Source: Bordetella parapertussis (GTDB taxonomy: Bacteria > Pseudomonadota > Gammaproteobacteria > Burkholderiales > Burkholderiaceae_B). From it: a DNA stretch of 5,675 nucleotides. Location of the stretch: positions 1 through 5,675 of the forward strand of contig CAMBLP010000141.1 in the NCBI GenBank assembly GCA_945868195.1, read 5' to 3'. The position numbers and the translations under genes were made by a program. Below the pieces are notes generated by a model. It made no database searches. It was not told the origin of the DNA and worked only from the letters and a program-made list of their open reading frames with translations. Below, piece after piece: positions 1 to 5,675 of this stretch. Every line of letters starts with the position of its first letter. Position 1 is the first letter of the stretch.

Positions 1-33
1 GACCCAAGAGTACGCATTGCGGAGCAACACTGA
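1..33 (+). CDS. DppB-like ABC transporter permease, C-terminal end only (partial)
   Basis: Only the last ten codons and the TGA stop (31-33) of a gene entering from the left edge are present. They read DPRVRIAEQH. The DPRVR tail is typical of the C-terminus of DppB/OppB-type inner-membrane permeases, which usually sit directly before a DppC-type permease, as here. The stop shares its A with the ATG of the next gene (TGATG, 31-35), so the two are translationally coupled. The identification rests on a very short tail plus gene order. The frame and stop are certain, and the family is a good inference. Confidence 0.7.
   Translation, partial: DPRVRIAEQH
21..24 (+). promoter_or_regulatory. Ribosome binding site for the DppC-like permease
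   Basis: GGAG lies 8 bases before the ATG at 33, inside the end of the upstream permease gene. It supports that start and coupled translation. Confidence 0.6.
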
Positions 34-935
34 TGAGCGAAGCTATTATCCCGGTCGCCAAGGTGCAAACGCCTTTCAAGCGTTTATGTTCGCAATTCGC
101 CGAAAGTCCTGTCGCGATGGTCGGTCTTGTAATGTTGGTCGTAGTCATGTTCGCTGCACTCTTTGCGCCCTGGATCTCACCTCAAAACCCCTATGATCTC
201 GCGTCTCTGGACCTGATGGATGCACGTCTGGCACCAGGAGAAAAAGGTCTGAACGGACAGACCTACCTGCTGGGTACGGATGGTCAAGGTCGGGATATGG
301 TTTCGGCCATCTTTTACGGGTTGCGCGTTTCTCTCTATGTCGGCTTGACCAGCGGCATCATTGCGCTCGTGATCGGTAGCGTATTGGGCGTATTGGCTGC
401 GCACTTGGGTGGTCGCTTTGAACAAATCATCATGCGCTTGGTGGATATTCAGCTTGGTTTTCCTGCCATTTTGGTTGCGTTGGTCCTGCTCGCCGTTCTA
501 GGCAAAGGGGTGGACAAAATCATCATTGCTTTGGTCAGCGTCCAATGGGCCTACTATGCGCGCACAGCCCGTTCAGCCGCACTCGTCGAACGCGGCAAAG
601 AATATGTCGAAGCCGCTCGCTCCTTGGGTCTAAAGGGCTCACGCATCGTCTTGCGTCACCTGCTCCCCAATGCCATGGCGCCACTGATCGTCGTGGGGAC
701 TGTCCAAGTCGCGCATGCGATCGCACTCGAAGCCACCCTCTCCTTTTTAGGTTTAGGTTTGCCAGCGACCGAGCCCTCGTTAGGCTTGTTAATCTCTAAT
801 GGTTACGAATACCTGCTTTCCGGTAAATACTGGATCAGCGTCTACCCCGGTATTGCACTTCTCCTGACGATTTTGGCGATCAATTTAGTCGGTGACCAAA
901 TGCGTGACATCTTGAATCCGAGGTTGTCACGATGA
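33..935 (+). CDS. DppC/OppC-like ABC transporter inner-membrane permease
   Basis: This 300-residue protein is one of two membrane subunits of a peptide/nickel-family ABC importer and should pair with the DppB-like protein encoded just upstream. An N-terminal cytoplasmic stretch leads into a first hydrophobic segment (about 28-46), as in the OppC N-terminal domain. A periplasmic loop contains LLGTDGQGRDM (79-89), the conserved start of the DppC permease domain. Further hydrophobic segments lie near 100-123, 134-156, 163-178, 215-240 and 268-288. The EAA coupling loop that docks on the ATPases is clear at 191-213 (YVEAARSLG followed by LRHLLPN). The length is normal for the family. The start follows a good Shine-Dalgarno motif and overlaps the previous stop, and the gene's own TGA overlaps the next ATG. 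The substrate cannot be read from the permease. The dpp name is avoided because dipeptides, nickel, opines or acyl-peptides are all possible. Confidence 0.95.
   Translation: MSEAIIPVAKVQTPFKRLCSQFAESPVAMVGLVMLVVVMFAALFAPWISPQNPYDLASLDLMDARLAPGEKGLNGQTYLLGTDGQGRDMVSAIFYGLRVSLYVGLTSGIIALVIGSVLGVLAAHLGGRFEQIIMRLVDIQLGFPAILVALVLLAVLGKGVDKIIIALVSVQWAYYARTARSAALVERGKEYVEAARSLGLKGSRIVLRHLLPNAMAPLIVVGTVQVAHAIALEATLSFLGLGLPATEPSLGLLISNGYEYLLSGKYWISVYPGIALLLTILAINLVGDQMRDILNPRLSR
920..923 (+). promoter_or_regulatory. Ribosome binding site for the DppD-like ATPase
   Basis: GAGG lies 8 bases before the ATG at 932, within the last codons of the permease gene. It supports the start that forms an ATGA overlap (932-935). 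Confidence 0.55.
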
Positions 936-1927
936 GCGCGCTCTTAACAGTCAAAGGTCTTCGTACAGAATTCGCCACAAGAGACGGCATCCTTCCAGCT
1001 GTCGCGGACGTATCGTTCGAACTCAAGCGCGGTGAAGTGCTTGGTTTAGTCGGTGAGTCAGGCTCTGGTAAGTCTGTGACGGGATTCTCCATCATGGGGC
1101 TCGTAGATGCCCCTGGGAAAATTGCCAGTGGCAGTATCGTTTTTGACGGACAAGAACTCGTTGGTGCCGATGATGAAACGCTCCGACGCCTGCGTGGACG
1201 TCGCATCGCCATGATCTTTCAAGATCCAATGATGACGCTCAACCCTGTGTTGACTGTAGAAACGCAGATGATCGAAACCGTGCTCGCGCACGAATCCGTC
1301 AGTCGAGCCGACGCGCGTGCGCGCTGCGTCGAAGTCTTGGGCAAAGTCGGCATCGCCTCGCCAAGCGAGCGTCTGGGTCAGTATCCTCATCAGTTTTCAG
1401 GTGGGATGCGACAACGCGTCGCGATCGCAATCGCCATGCTGCATAAACCTGATTTGATTATCGCGGATGAGCCCACGACGGCTCTCGATGTCACCGTGCA
1501 AGGTCAGATTCTGTATGAAATGCAACAACTCGTTAGCCAGTCTGGTACGGCCCTCATCTGGATCACACACGATTTAGCTGTCGTCGCAGGCTTGGCAGAT
1601 AAAATTGCCGTGATGTATGCCGGCCGTATTGTCGAACAAGGCCCAGCCGAAGATGTACTCAGTGATCCAACGCATCCCTACACCCGTGGCTTGCTCGACT
1701 CCGTGCCCGCCACAACGACACCAGGGCAGCGACTGCGACAGATTCCAGGCTCAACGCCTTCGATCATGCAGCTAGGCGCAGGCTGTGCCTTCGAGGCACG
1801 CTGCTCGCACGTCACTTCAGCTTGCTCCGTAATGCCAAACATGGTCGCGATCGGCTCGCGTACGACCCGCTGTTGGAATCCTATCGTTCAGCAGCCTTCC
1901 ACGGCTTCCTCGGAGAGCGCAGCGTGA
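932..1927 (+). CDS. DppD/OppD-like ABC transporter ATP-binding protein
   Basis: This 331-residue cytoplasmic ATPase should be one half of the heterodimeric motor driving the importer. Visible motifs in order are Walker A GESGSGKS (41-48), the Q-loop glutamine in FQDP (Q97), the ABC signature FSGGMRQR (155-162), Walker B LIIADE (175-180) followed by PTTALD, and the switch histidine in ITHDL (H213). All catalytic positions are intact. The C-terminal oligopeptide-transporter extension (oligo_HPY type) follows the THPYTRGLL segment (247-255) and carries four cysteines, C285, C291, C298 and C314. That spacing recurs in the partner ATPase and, in related Dpp ATPases, has been linked to an iron-sulfur cluster. 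The ATG overlaps the permease stop (ATGA), and the TGA at 1925-1927 overlaps the GTG start of the next gene (GTGA). Confidence 0.96.
   Translation: MSALLTVKGLRTEFATRDGILPAVADVSFELKRGEVLGLVGESGSGKSVTGFSIMGLVDAPGKIASGSIVFDGQELVGADDETLRRLRGRRIAMIFQDPMMTLNPVLTVETQMIETVLAHESVSRADARARCVEVLGKVGIASPSERLGQYPHQFSGGMRQRVAIAIAMLHKPDLIIADEPTTALDVTVQGQILYEMQQLVSQSGTALIWITHDLAVVAGLADKIAVMYAGRIVEQGPAEDVLSDPTHPYTRGLLDSVPATTTPGQRLRQIPGSTPSIMQLGAGCAFEARCSHVTSACSVMPNMVAIGSRTTRCWNPIVQQPSTASSESAA
1912..1917 (+). promoter_or_regulatory. Ribosome binding site fixing the GTG 1924 start
   Basis: GGAGAG lies 6 bases upstream of GTG 1924-1926, inside the end of the DppD-like gene. This decides the start of the following gene. 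An in-frame ATG at 1822 would add 34 residues unlike any ABC ATPase N-terminus and would overlap the previous gene by 106 bases. The GTG gives a 4-base GTGA overlap matching the operon's other junctions. Confidence 0.7.
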
Positions 1928-3897
1928 CCGAATTATTAGCTTTTGATCGAGTCTCAAAACGCTTCGGCAAAAAACTCGATATATTTGAAAAAATGGCCAA
2001 TGTCTTTGGTTCAAATATCAAAGAACAGACTGTCCATGCCGTGGACAACGTCACACTTACGATTAATCAAGGCGAAGTGGTCGGACTCGTCGGCGAATCC
2101 GGATGTGGTAAGTCCACTCTAGGCCGCCTAGGATGTGGACTCCATACGCCCACCGAGGGCACGGTACGTTATCGGGGTCAACCGCTTGAAAGTCAGAGTG
2201 GCGTGCGTCGCCCCGTCCAGCTTATTTTTCAAGATCCCTTCGCCTCACTCAATCCGCGTATGCGTGTCATCGATATTGTTGGTGAGGCCCCCCGCGTGCA
2301 TGGCCTTGTCGATCGCGCGCAACAAAGTGACTACACTGCTGAGATGCTGACACGCGTCGGACTTGATCCGACTTACATGCAACGCTACCCACATCAATTT
2401 TCAGGTGGACAGCGTGCACGGATCGGTATCGCCCGTGCTTTGGCTGTCAAGCCTGAGTTTCTCGTGTGTGACGAAGCCGTTGCGGCTCTTGATGTATCGA
2501 TTCAAGCGCAAGTGCTCAACTTATTCATGGATCTACGTGATGAGTTGGGTCTGACCTATCTTTTTATCAGTCACGACTTGGGCGTCGTCAGACACTTGTC
2601 AAACCGTGTCGTGGTGATGTATCTGGGTCGCGTGGCAGAAATCGCCCCAACGGAAGAGTTATTTGCCGCGCCAAATCATCCCTATACGCAAGCTCTGCTC
2701 GAGGAAATTCCCAGGATCGACAGGAAGCATCGCACCTTTGTGCCGATTAGAGGTGAGATTCCCTCTCCCCTCGCCCCTCCGCCTGGTTGCCATTTCCATC
2801 CGCGCTGCCCCAAAGCAATGCCACGTTGCTCGGTCGAAGCACCCCTGCTGAGAGAAATCAGTCCCGGCAGGCACTCAGCCTGCCATCTCAACGATCCCAA
2901 CTCATTTAAATCTCTTTCAAAAAGTTACAAAATGAAACAACCCTACCCGATCGAAATCCAAGCGCCTGACATCAGCGCGTGGGAAAACGGCAACACGGGT
3001 GTGCCCTACGTGTGGAGCTTTGATTCAGGTCGACCTGGCCCGCATGTCATGGTTCAGGCGCTCACGCACGGCAATGAGTTTTGTGGCGCAATTGCCGTGG
3101 ACTGGTTTCTGCGCCAACAAGTTAAACCTCTTGTCGGTCGTCTGACGATTGCCTTTGCAAACGTTCTTGCCTATGCCCGCTGGGACCCAGAAAAACCCAG
3201 TGCGAGTCGTTACATCGACGAGGACTTTAACCGTGTCTGGGGTGATGATGTGTTGTTCGGCTCACGTGACTCTGCGGAGCTACGCCGTGCCCGCGTCCTT
3301 CAGCCTTTTGTTGATGCGGCAGACTATTTACTCGATATTCATTCTATGTCCGAGCCCTGTGCACCAATCATGGTGTGTGGTGCGACCGCTCAGGGTGGAG
3401 AAAAAAGTGCTGCTTTGTCAAAACGCCTCGGAATTCCTGAGTATCTGTTGATCGATACAGGACATCCTGCTGGACTGAGGATGATTGAACGTGGCGGTTT
3501 TGGAAAACCCGATGACCCACGTACAGGCCTGCTCATCGAGTGTGGCCAGCATTGGGAAAAGTCCGCTGCAGATGTTGCAAACGACACCTTGCTGCGCTTT
3601 TTGCGACTCTTTGATATGGTGGACGATGCTTTTGTTAAGCCTGCGTTACGCCTACCCGTATGCGCTCATCAACGCATCGTGCGCGTGACCGAAGCCGTTG
3701 TCGCCAAGTCCACGGGATTTCGCTTTAACAAGGACTACAAGGGATTGGAAGTCGTGCCTAAAAAAGGCGACATCGTGGCGACGGATGGGGAACATACGAT
3801 TCGCGTGCCCTACGATAATACGGTTCTCGTTATGCCCTCGACCTCGAATGTGAGAGTGGGTGCGACGACCGTACGTTTTGGTCAATTCGAGGACTGA
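1924..3897 (+). CDS. Fusion: DppF-like ABC ATPase + aspartoacylase/succinylglutamate desuccinylase-like zinc deacylase
   Basis: Read from GTG 1924 this is one 657-residue open frame with two complete proteins in series. Residues 1-336 form a DppF-like ATPase. It has Walker A GESGCGKS (57-64), Q-loop Q103, signature FSGGQRAR (159-166), Walker B FLVCDE (179-184) with an AVAALD continuation rather than the usual PTSALD, and switch histidine H217. Its oligopeptide-type C-terminal extension has cysteines C289, C295, C302 and C320. After the normal family end near CHL (320-322), a short linker leads to M337 and a 321-residue M14-like deacylase with all expected zinc and catalytic residues. Standalone DppF-like ATPases of this type are about 330 residues and the deacylase about 320, so neither half is truncated. 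The ATPase should power import, and the deacylase should hydrolyse an N-acyl or amide bond in the cytoplasm. The open frame is certain. Whether the cell makes one polypeptide is less so, because a one-base change at the seam would separate the halves. No experimentally defined fusion of this kind is known to me. Confidence 0.85.
   Translation: MTELLAFDRVSKRFGKKLDIFEKMANVFGSNIKEQTVHAVDNVTLTINQGEVVGLVGESGCGKSTLGRLGCGLHTPTEGTVRYRGQPLESQSGVRRPVQLIFQDPFASLNPRMRVIDIVGEAPRVHGLVDRAQQSDYTAEMLTRVGLDPTYMQRYPHQFSGGQRARIGIARALAVKPEFLVCDEAVAALDVSIQAQVLNLFMDLRDELGLTYLFISHDLGVVRHLSNRVVVMYLGRVAEIAPTEELFAAPNHPYTQALLEEIPRIDRKHRTFVPIRGEIPSPLAPPPGCHFHPRCPKAMPRCSVEAPLLREISPGRHSACHLNDPNSFKSLSKSYKMKQPYPIEIQAPDISAWENGNTGVPYVWSFDSGRPGPHVMVQALTHGNEFCGAIAVDWFLRQQVKPLVGRLTIAFANVLAYARWDPEKPSASRYIDEDFNRVWGDDVLFGSRDSAELRRARVLQPFVDAADYLLDIHSMSEPCAPIMVCGATAQGGEKSAALSKRLGIPEYLLIDTGHPAGLRMIERGGFGKPDDPRTGLLIECGQHWEKSAADVANDTLLRFLRLFDMVDDAFVKPALRLPVCAHQRIVRVTEAVVAKSTGFRFNKDYKGLEVVPKKGDIVATDGEHTIRVPYDNTVLVMPSTSNVRVGATTVRFGQFED
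2932..3897 (+). other. Deacylase domain of the fusion, or a separate gene starting at ATG 2932
   Basis: This segment encodes the 321-residue hydrolase part, numbered here from the ATG at 2932. Zinc ligands are H46 and E49 in THGNE and H137 in LLDIHS. The RYIDEDFNR block (93-101) matches the substrate-binding Arg...Asn-Arg block of aspartoacylase. E203 in LLIECG matches its catalytic glutamate. The C-terminal region (about 235-321) is a beta-rich tail that includes GLEVVPKKGDIVATDG (271-286), as in ASPA/AstE-like proteins. The sequence before RPGPHVMVQALTHGNE looks like a natural N-terminus of this family, so ATG 2932 could be an independent start. However, there is no Shine-Dalgarno motif in the 20 bases before it, so independent translation would need coupling. 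The substrate is unknown. An N-acyl amino acid or acyl-peptide delivered by the transporter is an inference from context. It is not assigned as AstE or aspartoacylase itself because no arginine-catabolism genes are nearby. Confidence 0.85.
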
Positions 3898-3925
3898 TTG
3901 ATCCTCAACTAAGACCACACCCAAT

Positions 3926-3953
3926 AAAAAAGGCGATGCGTGCATCGCCTTTT
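3926..3953. terminator. Bidirectional Rho-independent terminator between convergent genes
   Basis: A perfect 7-bp stem, GGCGATG (3932-3938) with CATCGCC (3943-3949), encloses a CGTG loop. It is flanked by six A on the left (3926-3931) and four T on the right (3950-3953), with a further T-rich stretch after that. Read on the plus strand it ends the ABC operon 29 bases after its stop. Read on the minus strand the A run becomes a T6 tail and ends the receptor transcript. Confidence 0.9.
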
Positions 3954-3989
3954 GTATTGTTTTACAGAAGGGATAAGCAAGGATAAAAA

Positions 3990-4970
3990 TTAATGTTTGA
4001 TCGAGATATTGCGATCCTTAATGATCTTGCTCCATGTCGCAGACTCCTTGGAGATATATTTAGCCAAGTCATCGCGTGAGCCAGGATCAAGCGTCAAACC
4101 TTGCGCATGTAATGCTGCGGTCACTTCTTTGTCGCTGACTGCCTTGGTAATCTCTTGATTCCAGCGATCTAACATTGCAACGGGTGTCTTAGCTGAGGCA
4201 ACAAAGGCATACCAATTTCGGGCATCAAATCCTGGATAACCGGACTCGGCAATTGTTGGAATTTCTGGAAAAATATCTACGCGTTTATCTCCCGTTAGCG
4301 CTAAAGGAATCAATTTGCCCGCCCGAATCTGCTTAGCTGCAGAGGGAAGCGCCGAGTAATACACTGTCACGCGATTACCAATGACATCCAGCATCGCAGC
4401 TCCGCCACCCTTATAGGGCACATGAACAATATCGACGCCCGCACGCTGATTAAACAACTCTCCCTGGAGATGGGATGCTGAGCCCGCCCCTGTCGATGCA
4501 TATGTCAGTTTGCCAGGTTCTTTTTTGGCGCGATCTACCAAGTCTTTCAGCGTTTTAATGCCTGAATCCGGAGACACTAACAGTACATTTGGAAAGCTGC
4601 CACCCATCGCAAGAGGCGCTAAATCCTTGACGGGATCATAAGGAATTTTCATCAAATGCGAAGCAATGGACAGAGGGCCAATCGAGCCCAGCAAAATAAC
4701 AGAACCATCAGAGGGACCATTCGCAACTAACGCAGTCACAATATTGCCACCCGCGCCCGGTTTGTTATCGACAACAATTTTTTGTCCAATATTTTCTGAA
4801 AGCTTTTTGCCAATAATACGTGCGGCGATGTCATTCGCCCCCCCTGGAGGGAAGCCGACATACAACGTCACGGCCTTAGTGGGTGGAAACTCTTGGGCCA
4901 AGGCAATAGCACCTAGGCTGCTGAGCAACACGGCACTCGTCAGAGCCGCAATTGTTTGTTTAATTTTCAT
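3990..4970 (-). CDS. Bug/TctC-family tripartite tricarboxylate transporter-type periplasmic substrate-binding protein
   Basis: This 326-residue protein is a periplasmic solute receptor of the Bug (Bordetella uptake gene) family, whose members bind small carboxylates, amino acids or aromatic acids. A Sec signal peptide is evident: basic MKIK, a hydrophobic core, then ALA-QE with likely cleavage after residue 25. Family landmarks follow in order: the ligand-loop motif [12 protein letters not shown] (40-51), NKPGAGGN (69-76), [13 protein letters not shown] (156-168) and HVPYKGGG (183-190), plus the [15 protein letters not shown] segment (234-248). The length is normal. No TctA or TctB membrane components are in view, as for most of these orphan receptors. 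The acidic residue that marks amino-acid binders was not judged, so no ligand is proposed. Its start lies inside the 3' end of trhO. It converges on the ABC operon across a terminator, so it is probably not that importer's binding protein. Confidence 0.94.
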   Translation of the reverse strand: MKIKQTIAALTSAVLLSSLGAIALAQEFPPTKAVTLYVGFPPGGANDIAARIIGKKLSENIGQKIVVDNKPGAGGNIVTALVANGPSDGSVILLGSIGPLSIASHLMKIPYDPVKDLAPLAMGGSFPNVLLVSPDSGIKTLKDLVDRAKKEPGKLTYASTGAGSASHLQGELFNQRAGVDIVHVPYKGGGAAMLDVIGNRVTVYYSALPSAAKQIRAGKLIPLALTGDKRVDIFPEIPTIAESGYPGFDARNWYAFVASAKTPVAMLDRWNQEITKAVSDKEVTAALHAQGLTLDPGSRDDLAKYISKESATWSKIIKDRNISIKH

Positions 4971-5675
4971 TGATTTCTCTAGAAAGGGATGAAGAATGAC
5001 GGGTTGATATCTTAGCGCCGATATGCAGTTGACGGCGCGCCTTGGCTAATTCGTACTGTTTTTGACGCTCACGTGCGCGCTTTTTTTGCTCATCATCTCC
5101 CTTGGCAAAACAACGCGGGCAACTCACGCCCTTTTCAAACTCGGAAGACTGCGTCGCGCCATCCGGCAGAGGATCGCGGCAGTTATGACACAGCTGACGT
5201 CCAGAACGCTGCAAATGATGGTCGACAGACACGCGATCATCAAAAACGAAACACTCGCCCCTCCATTGGCTGTGCTCTGGAGGAATTTCCTCGAGATATT
5301 TGAGAATCCCGCCTTCGAGGTGATAGACCTCCTCAAAACCCTTGGCACGCATCAGCGCAGTGGAGTTTTCGCAACGAATTCCGCCGTTGCAAAACATGGC
5401 GACCTTGGGTTTTTTACCTGTTTTTCCCTCAAGGACCTCAGCCTGCTCCACCCATTGCACAAGCTGAGTGAAGGTTTTGATCTTGGGATCGATCGCACCC
5501 TCAAAGGTCCCAAGCTCAACCTCATCATCGTTGCGCGTATCGATCAACACGACAGACGGATCACGAATCAGCGCATTCCAATCCTGCGGTTTAACGTAAG
5601 TACCCGCCATGTTTGTTGGACTGATCCCAGGCATCCCCATCGTCACAATCTCTTTTTTGAGACGCACTTTCATGC
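4960..5675 (-). CDS. trhO: tRNA uridine(34) hydroxylase TrhO, rhodanese domain and C-terminal part (5' end outside window)
   Basis: TrhO (UPF0176/YceA family) carries out oxygen-dependent hydroxylation of U34 in certain tRNAs, the first step to 5-(carboxy)methoxyuridine. The visible part has 237 residues, counted here from the ATG at 5673. It opens with [10 protein letters not shown], which in the family lies internally after an N-terminal acylphosphatase-like domain. That Met is therefore not the start, and the gene continues beyond the right edge. The partial codon at 5674-5675 is compatible with the Arg that usually precedes it. The rhodanese domain spans about 24-135, with [17 protein letters not shown] (41-57) and the active loop CNGGIR (C95-R100) followed by C101. 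A C-terminal cysteine module has two CxxC pairs (C162/C165 and C185/C188), then a basic helical tail ending near HIGA (217-220). About 17 further residues, rich in Ser and charged residues, look like a non-conserved extension into the next gene. Confidence 0.92.
   Translation of the reverse strand, partial: MKVRLKKEIVTMGMPGISPTNMAGTYVKPQDWNALIRDPSVVLIDTRNDDEVELGTFEGAIDPKIKTFTQLVQWVEQAEVLEGKTGKKPKVAMFCNGGIRCENSTALMRAKGFEEVYHLEGGILKYLEEIPPEHSQWRGECFVFDDRVSVDHHLQRSGRQLCHNCRDPLPDGATQSSEFEKGVSCPRCFAKGDDEQKKRARERQKQYELAKARRQLHIGAKISTRHSSSLSREINEN
4976..4980 (-). promoter_or_regulatory. Probable ribosome binding site of the Bug receptor gene
   Basis: On the minus strand AGAGA stands 5 bases before the ATG at 4970. 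It is a weak to moderate Shine-Dalgarno match, located inside the end of trhO. It supports the chosen start, which is also where the signal peptide begins. Confidence 0.45.

Noticed and set aside
745..765. Tandem ttaggt-like repetition
   Set aside because: It encodes the conserved SFLGLGLPA segment of DppC permeases and does not extend as a repeat.
880..1390. Minus-strand open frames of about 110 codons at 880-1212 and 1058-1390
   Set aside because: They lie wholly opposite the DppD-like and DppC-like genes, and their translations are low-complexity Arg/Ser/Thr-rich or unrecognisable. They are shadows of a strongly coding strand.
1822..1923. In-frame ATG at 1822 as the start of the fusion gene, adding 34 residues
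   Set aside because: It would overlap the DppD-like gene by 106 bases, and the added residues resemble no ABC ATPase N-terminus. GTG 1924 has GGAGAG 6 bases upstream and makes the usual GTGA overlap.
2761..2790. Pyrimidine-rich stretch resembling a repeat or regulatory tract
   Set aside because: It encodes the conserved Pro-rich segment before the HFHPRCP motif of Dpp-type ATPases, so protein constraint explains it.
2907..2909. Out-of-frame TAA as an alternative ancestral ATPase stop
   Set aside because: It would need a base gain rather than a loss and would leave a 22-base gap before ATG 2932 with no ribosome binding site. The ATGA at 2932-2935 fits the operon pattern better.
3652..3945. 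Minus-strand 97-codon open frame reaching into the intergenic region
   Set aside because: It is opposite the deacylase C-terminus, starts inside the terminator region, and shows no ribosome binding site or recognisable domain.
4666..4992. Plus-strand 108-codon open frame opposite the Bug receptor
   Set aside because: It is antisense to the receptor's signal peptide and N-terminal domain, with no family resemblance. The minus-strand gene is unambiguous.

Overview
The window reads as a chromosomal segment from a betaproteobacterium, most likely Burkholderiales (Alcaligenaceae-like). The evidence is a Bug/TctC-type periplasmic receptor, a family hugely expanded in that order, together with a Dpp/Opp-type transporter and a TrhO-type rhodanese that resemble betaproteobacterial versions. 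Base composition looks moderate (about half G+C by eye), lower than in Bordetella or Achromobacter. The genus cannot be fixed from this sequence.

Left part, plus strand (1-3897): the distal end of a peptide/nickel-type (DppBCDF-like) ABC importer operon. It holds the last 10 codons of a DppB-like permease, a complete DppC-like permease (33-935), a DppD-like ATPase (932-1927), and a DppF-like ATPase starting at GTG 1924. Each junction is a 1- or 4-base stop/start overlap with a Shine-Dalgarno motif inside the upstream gene, so the genes are tightly coupled. The substrate-binding protein is not in the window. The last gene does not stop where a DppF-like ATPase normally ends. It continues in frame into a complete zinc-dependent aspartoacylase/succinylglutamate-desuccinylase-like deacylase, giving a 657-residue fusion. 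At the seam, an ATGA stop/start overlap like those at the other junctions lies exactly one base out of frame beside two short A tracts. The region is therefore either a real transporter-enzyme fusion, a slippage switch, or a one-base indel in the sequence. The likely logic is uptake of an acylated amino acid or peptide followed by cytoplasmic deacylation.

Middle (3898-3989): a short convergent intergenic region with a hairpin flanked by A and T runs, which should terminate transcription from both sides.

Right part, minus strand (3990-5675): a Bug/TctC-family periplasmic solute receptor with a signal peptide. Upstream of it, overlapping by 11 bases, is the 3' part of trhO, which encodes a tRNA U34 hydroxylase. 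trhO runs off the right edge, so its true start is outside the window. No RNA genes, CRISPR arrays, insertion sequences or phage features were seen.
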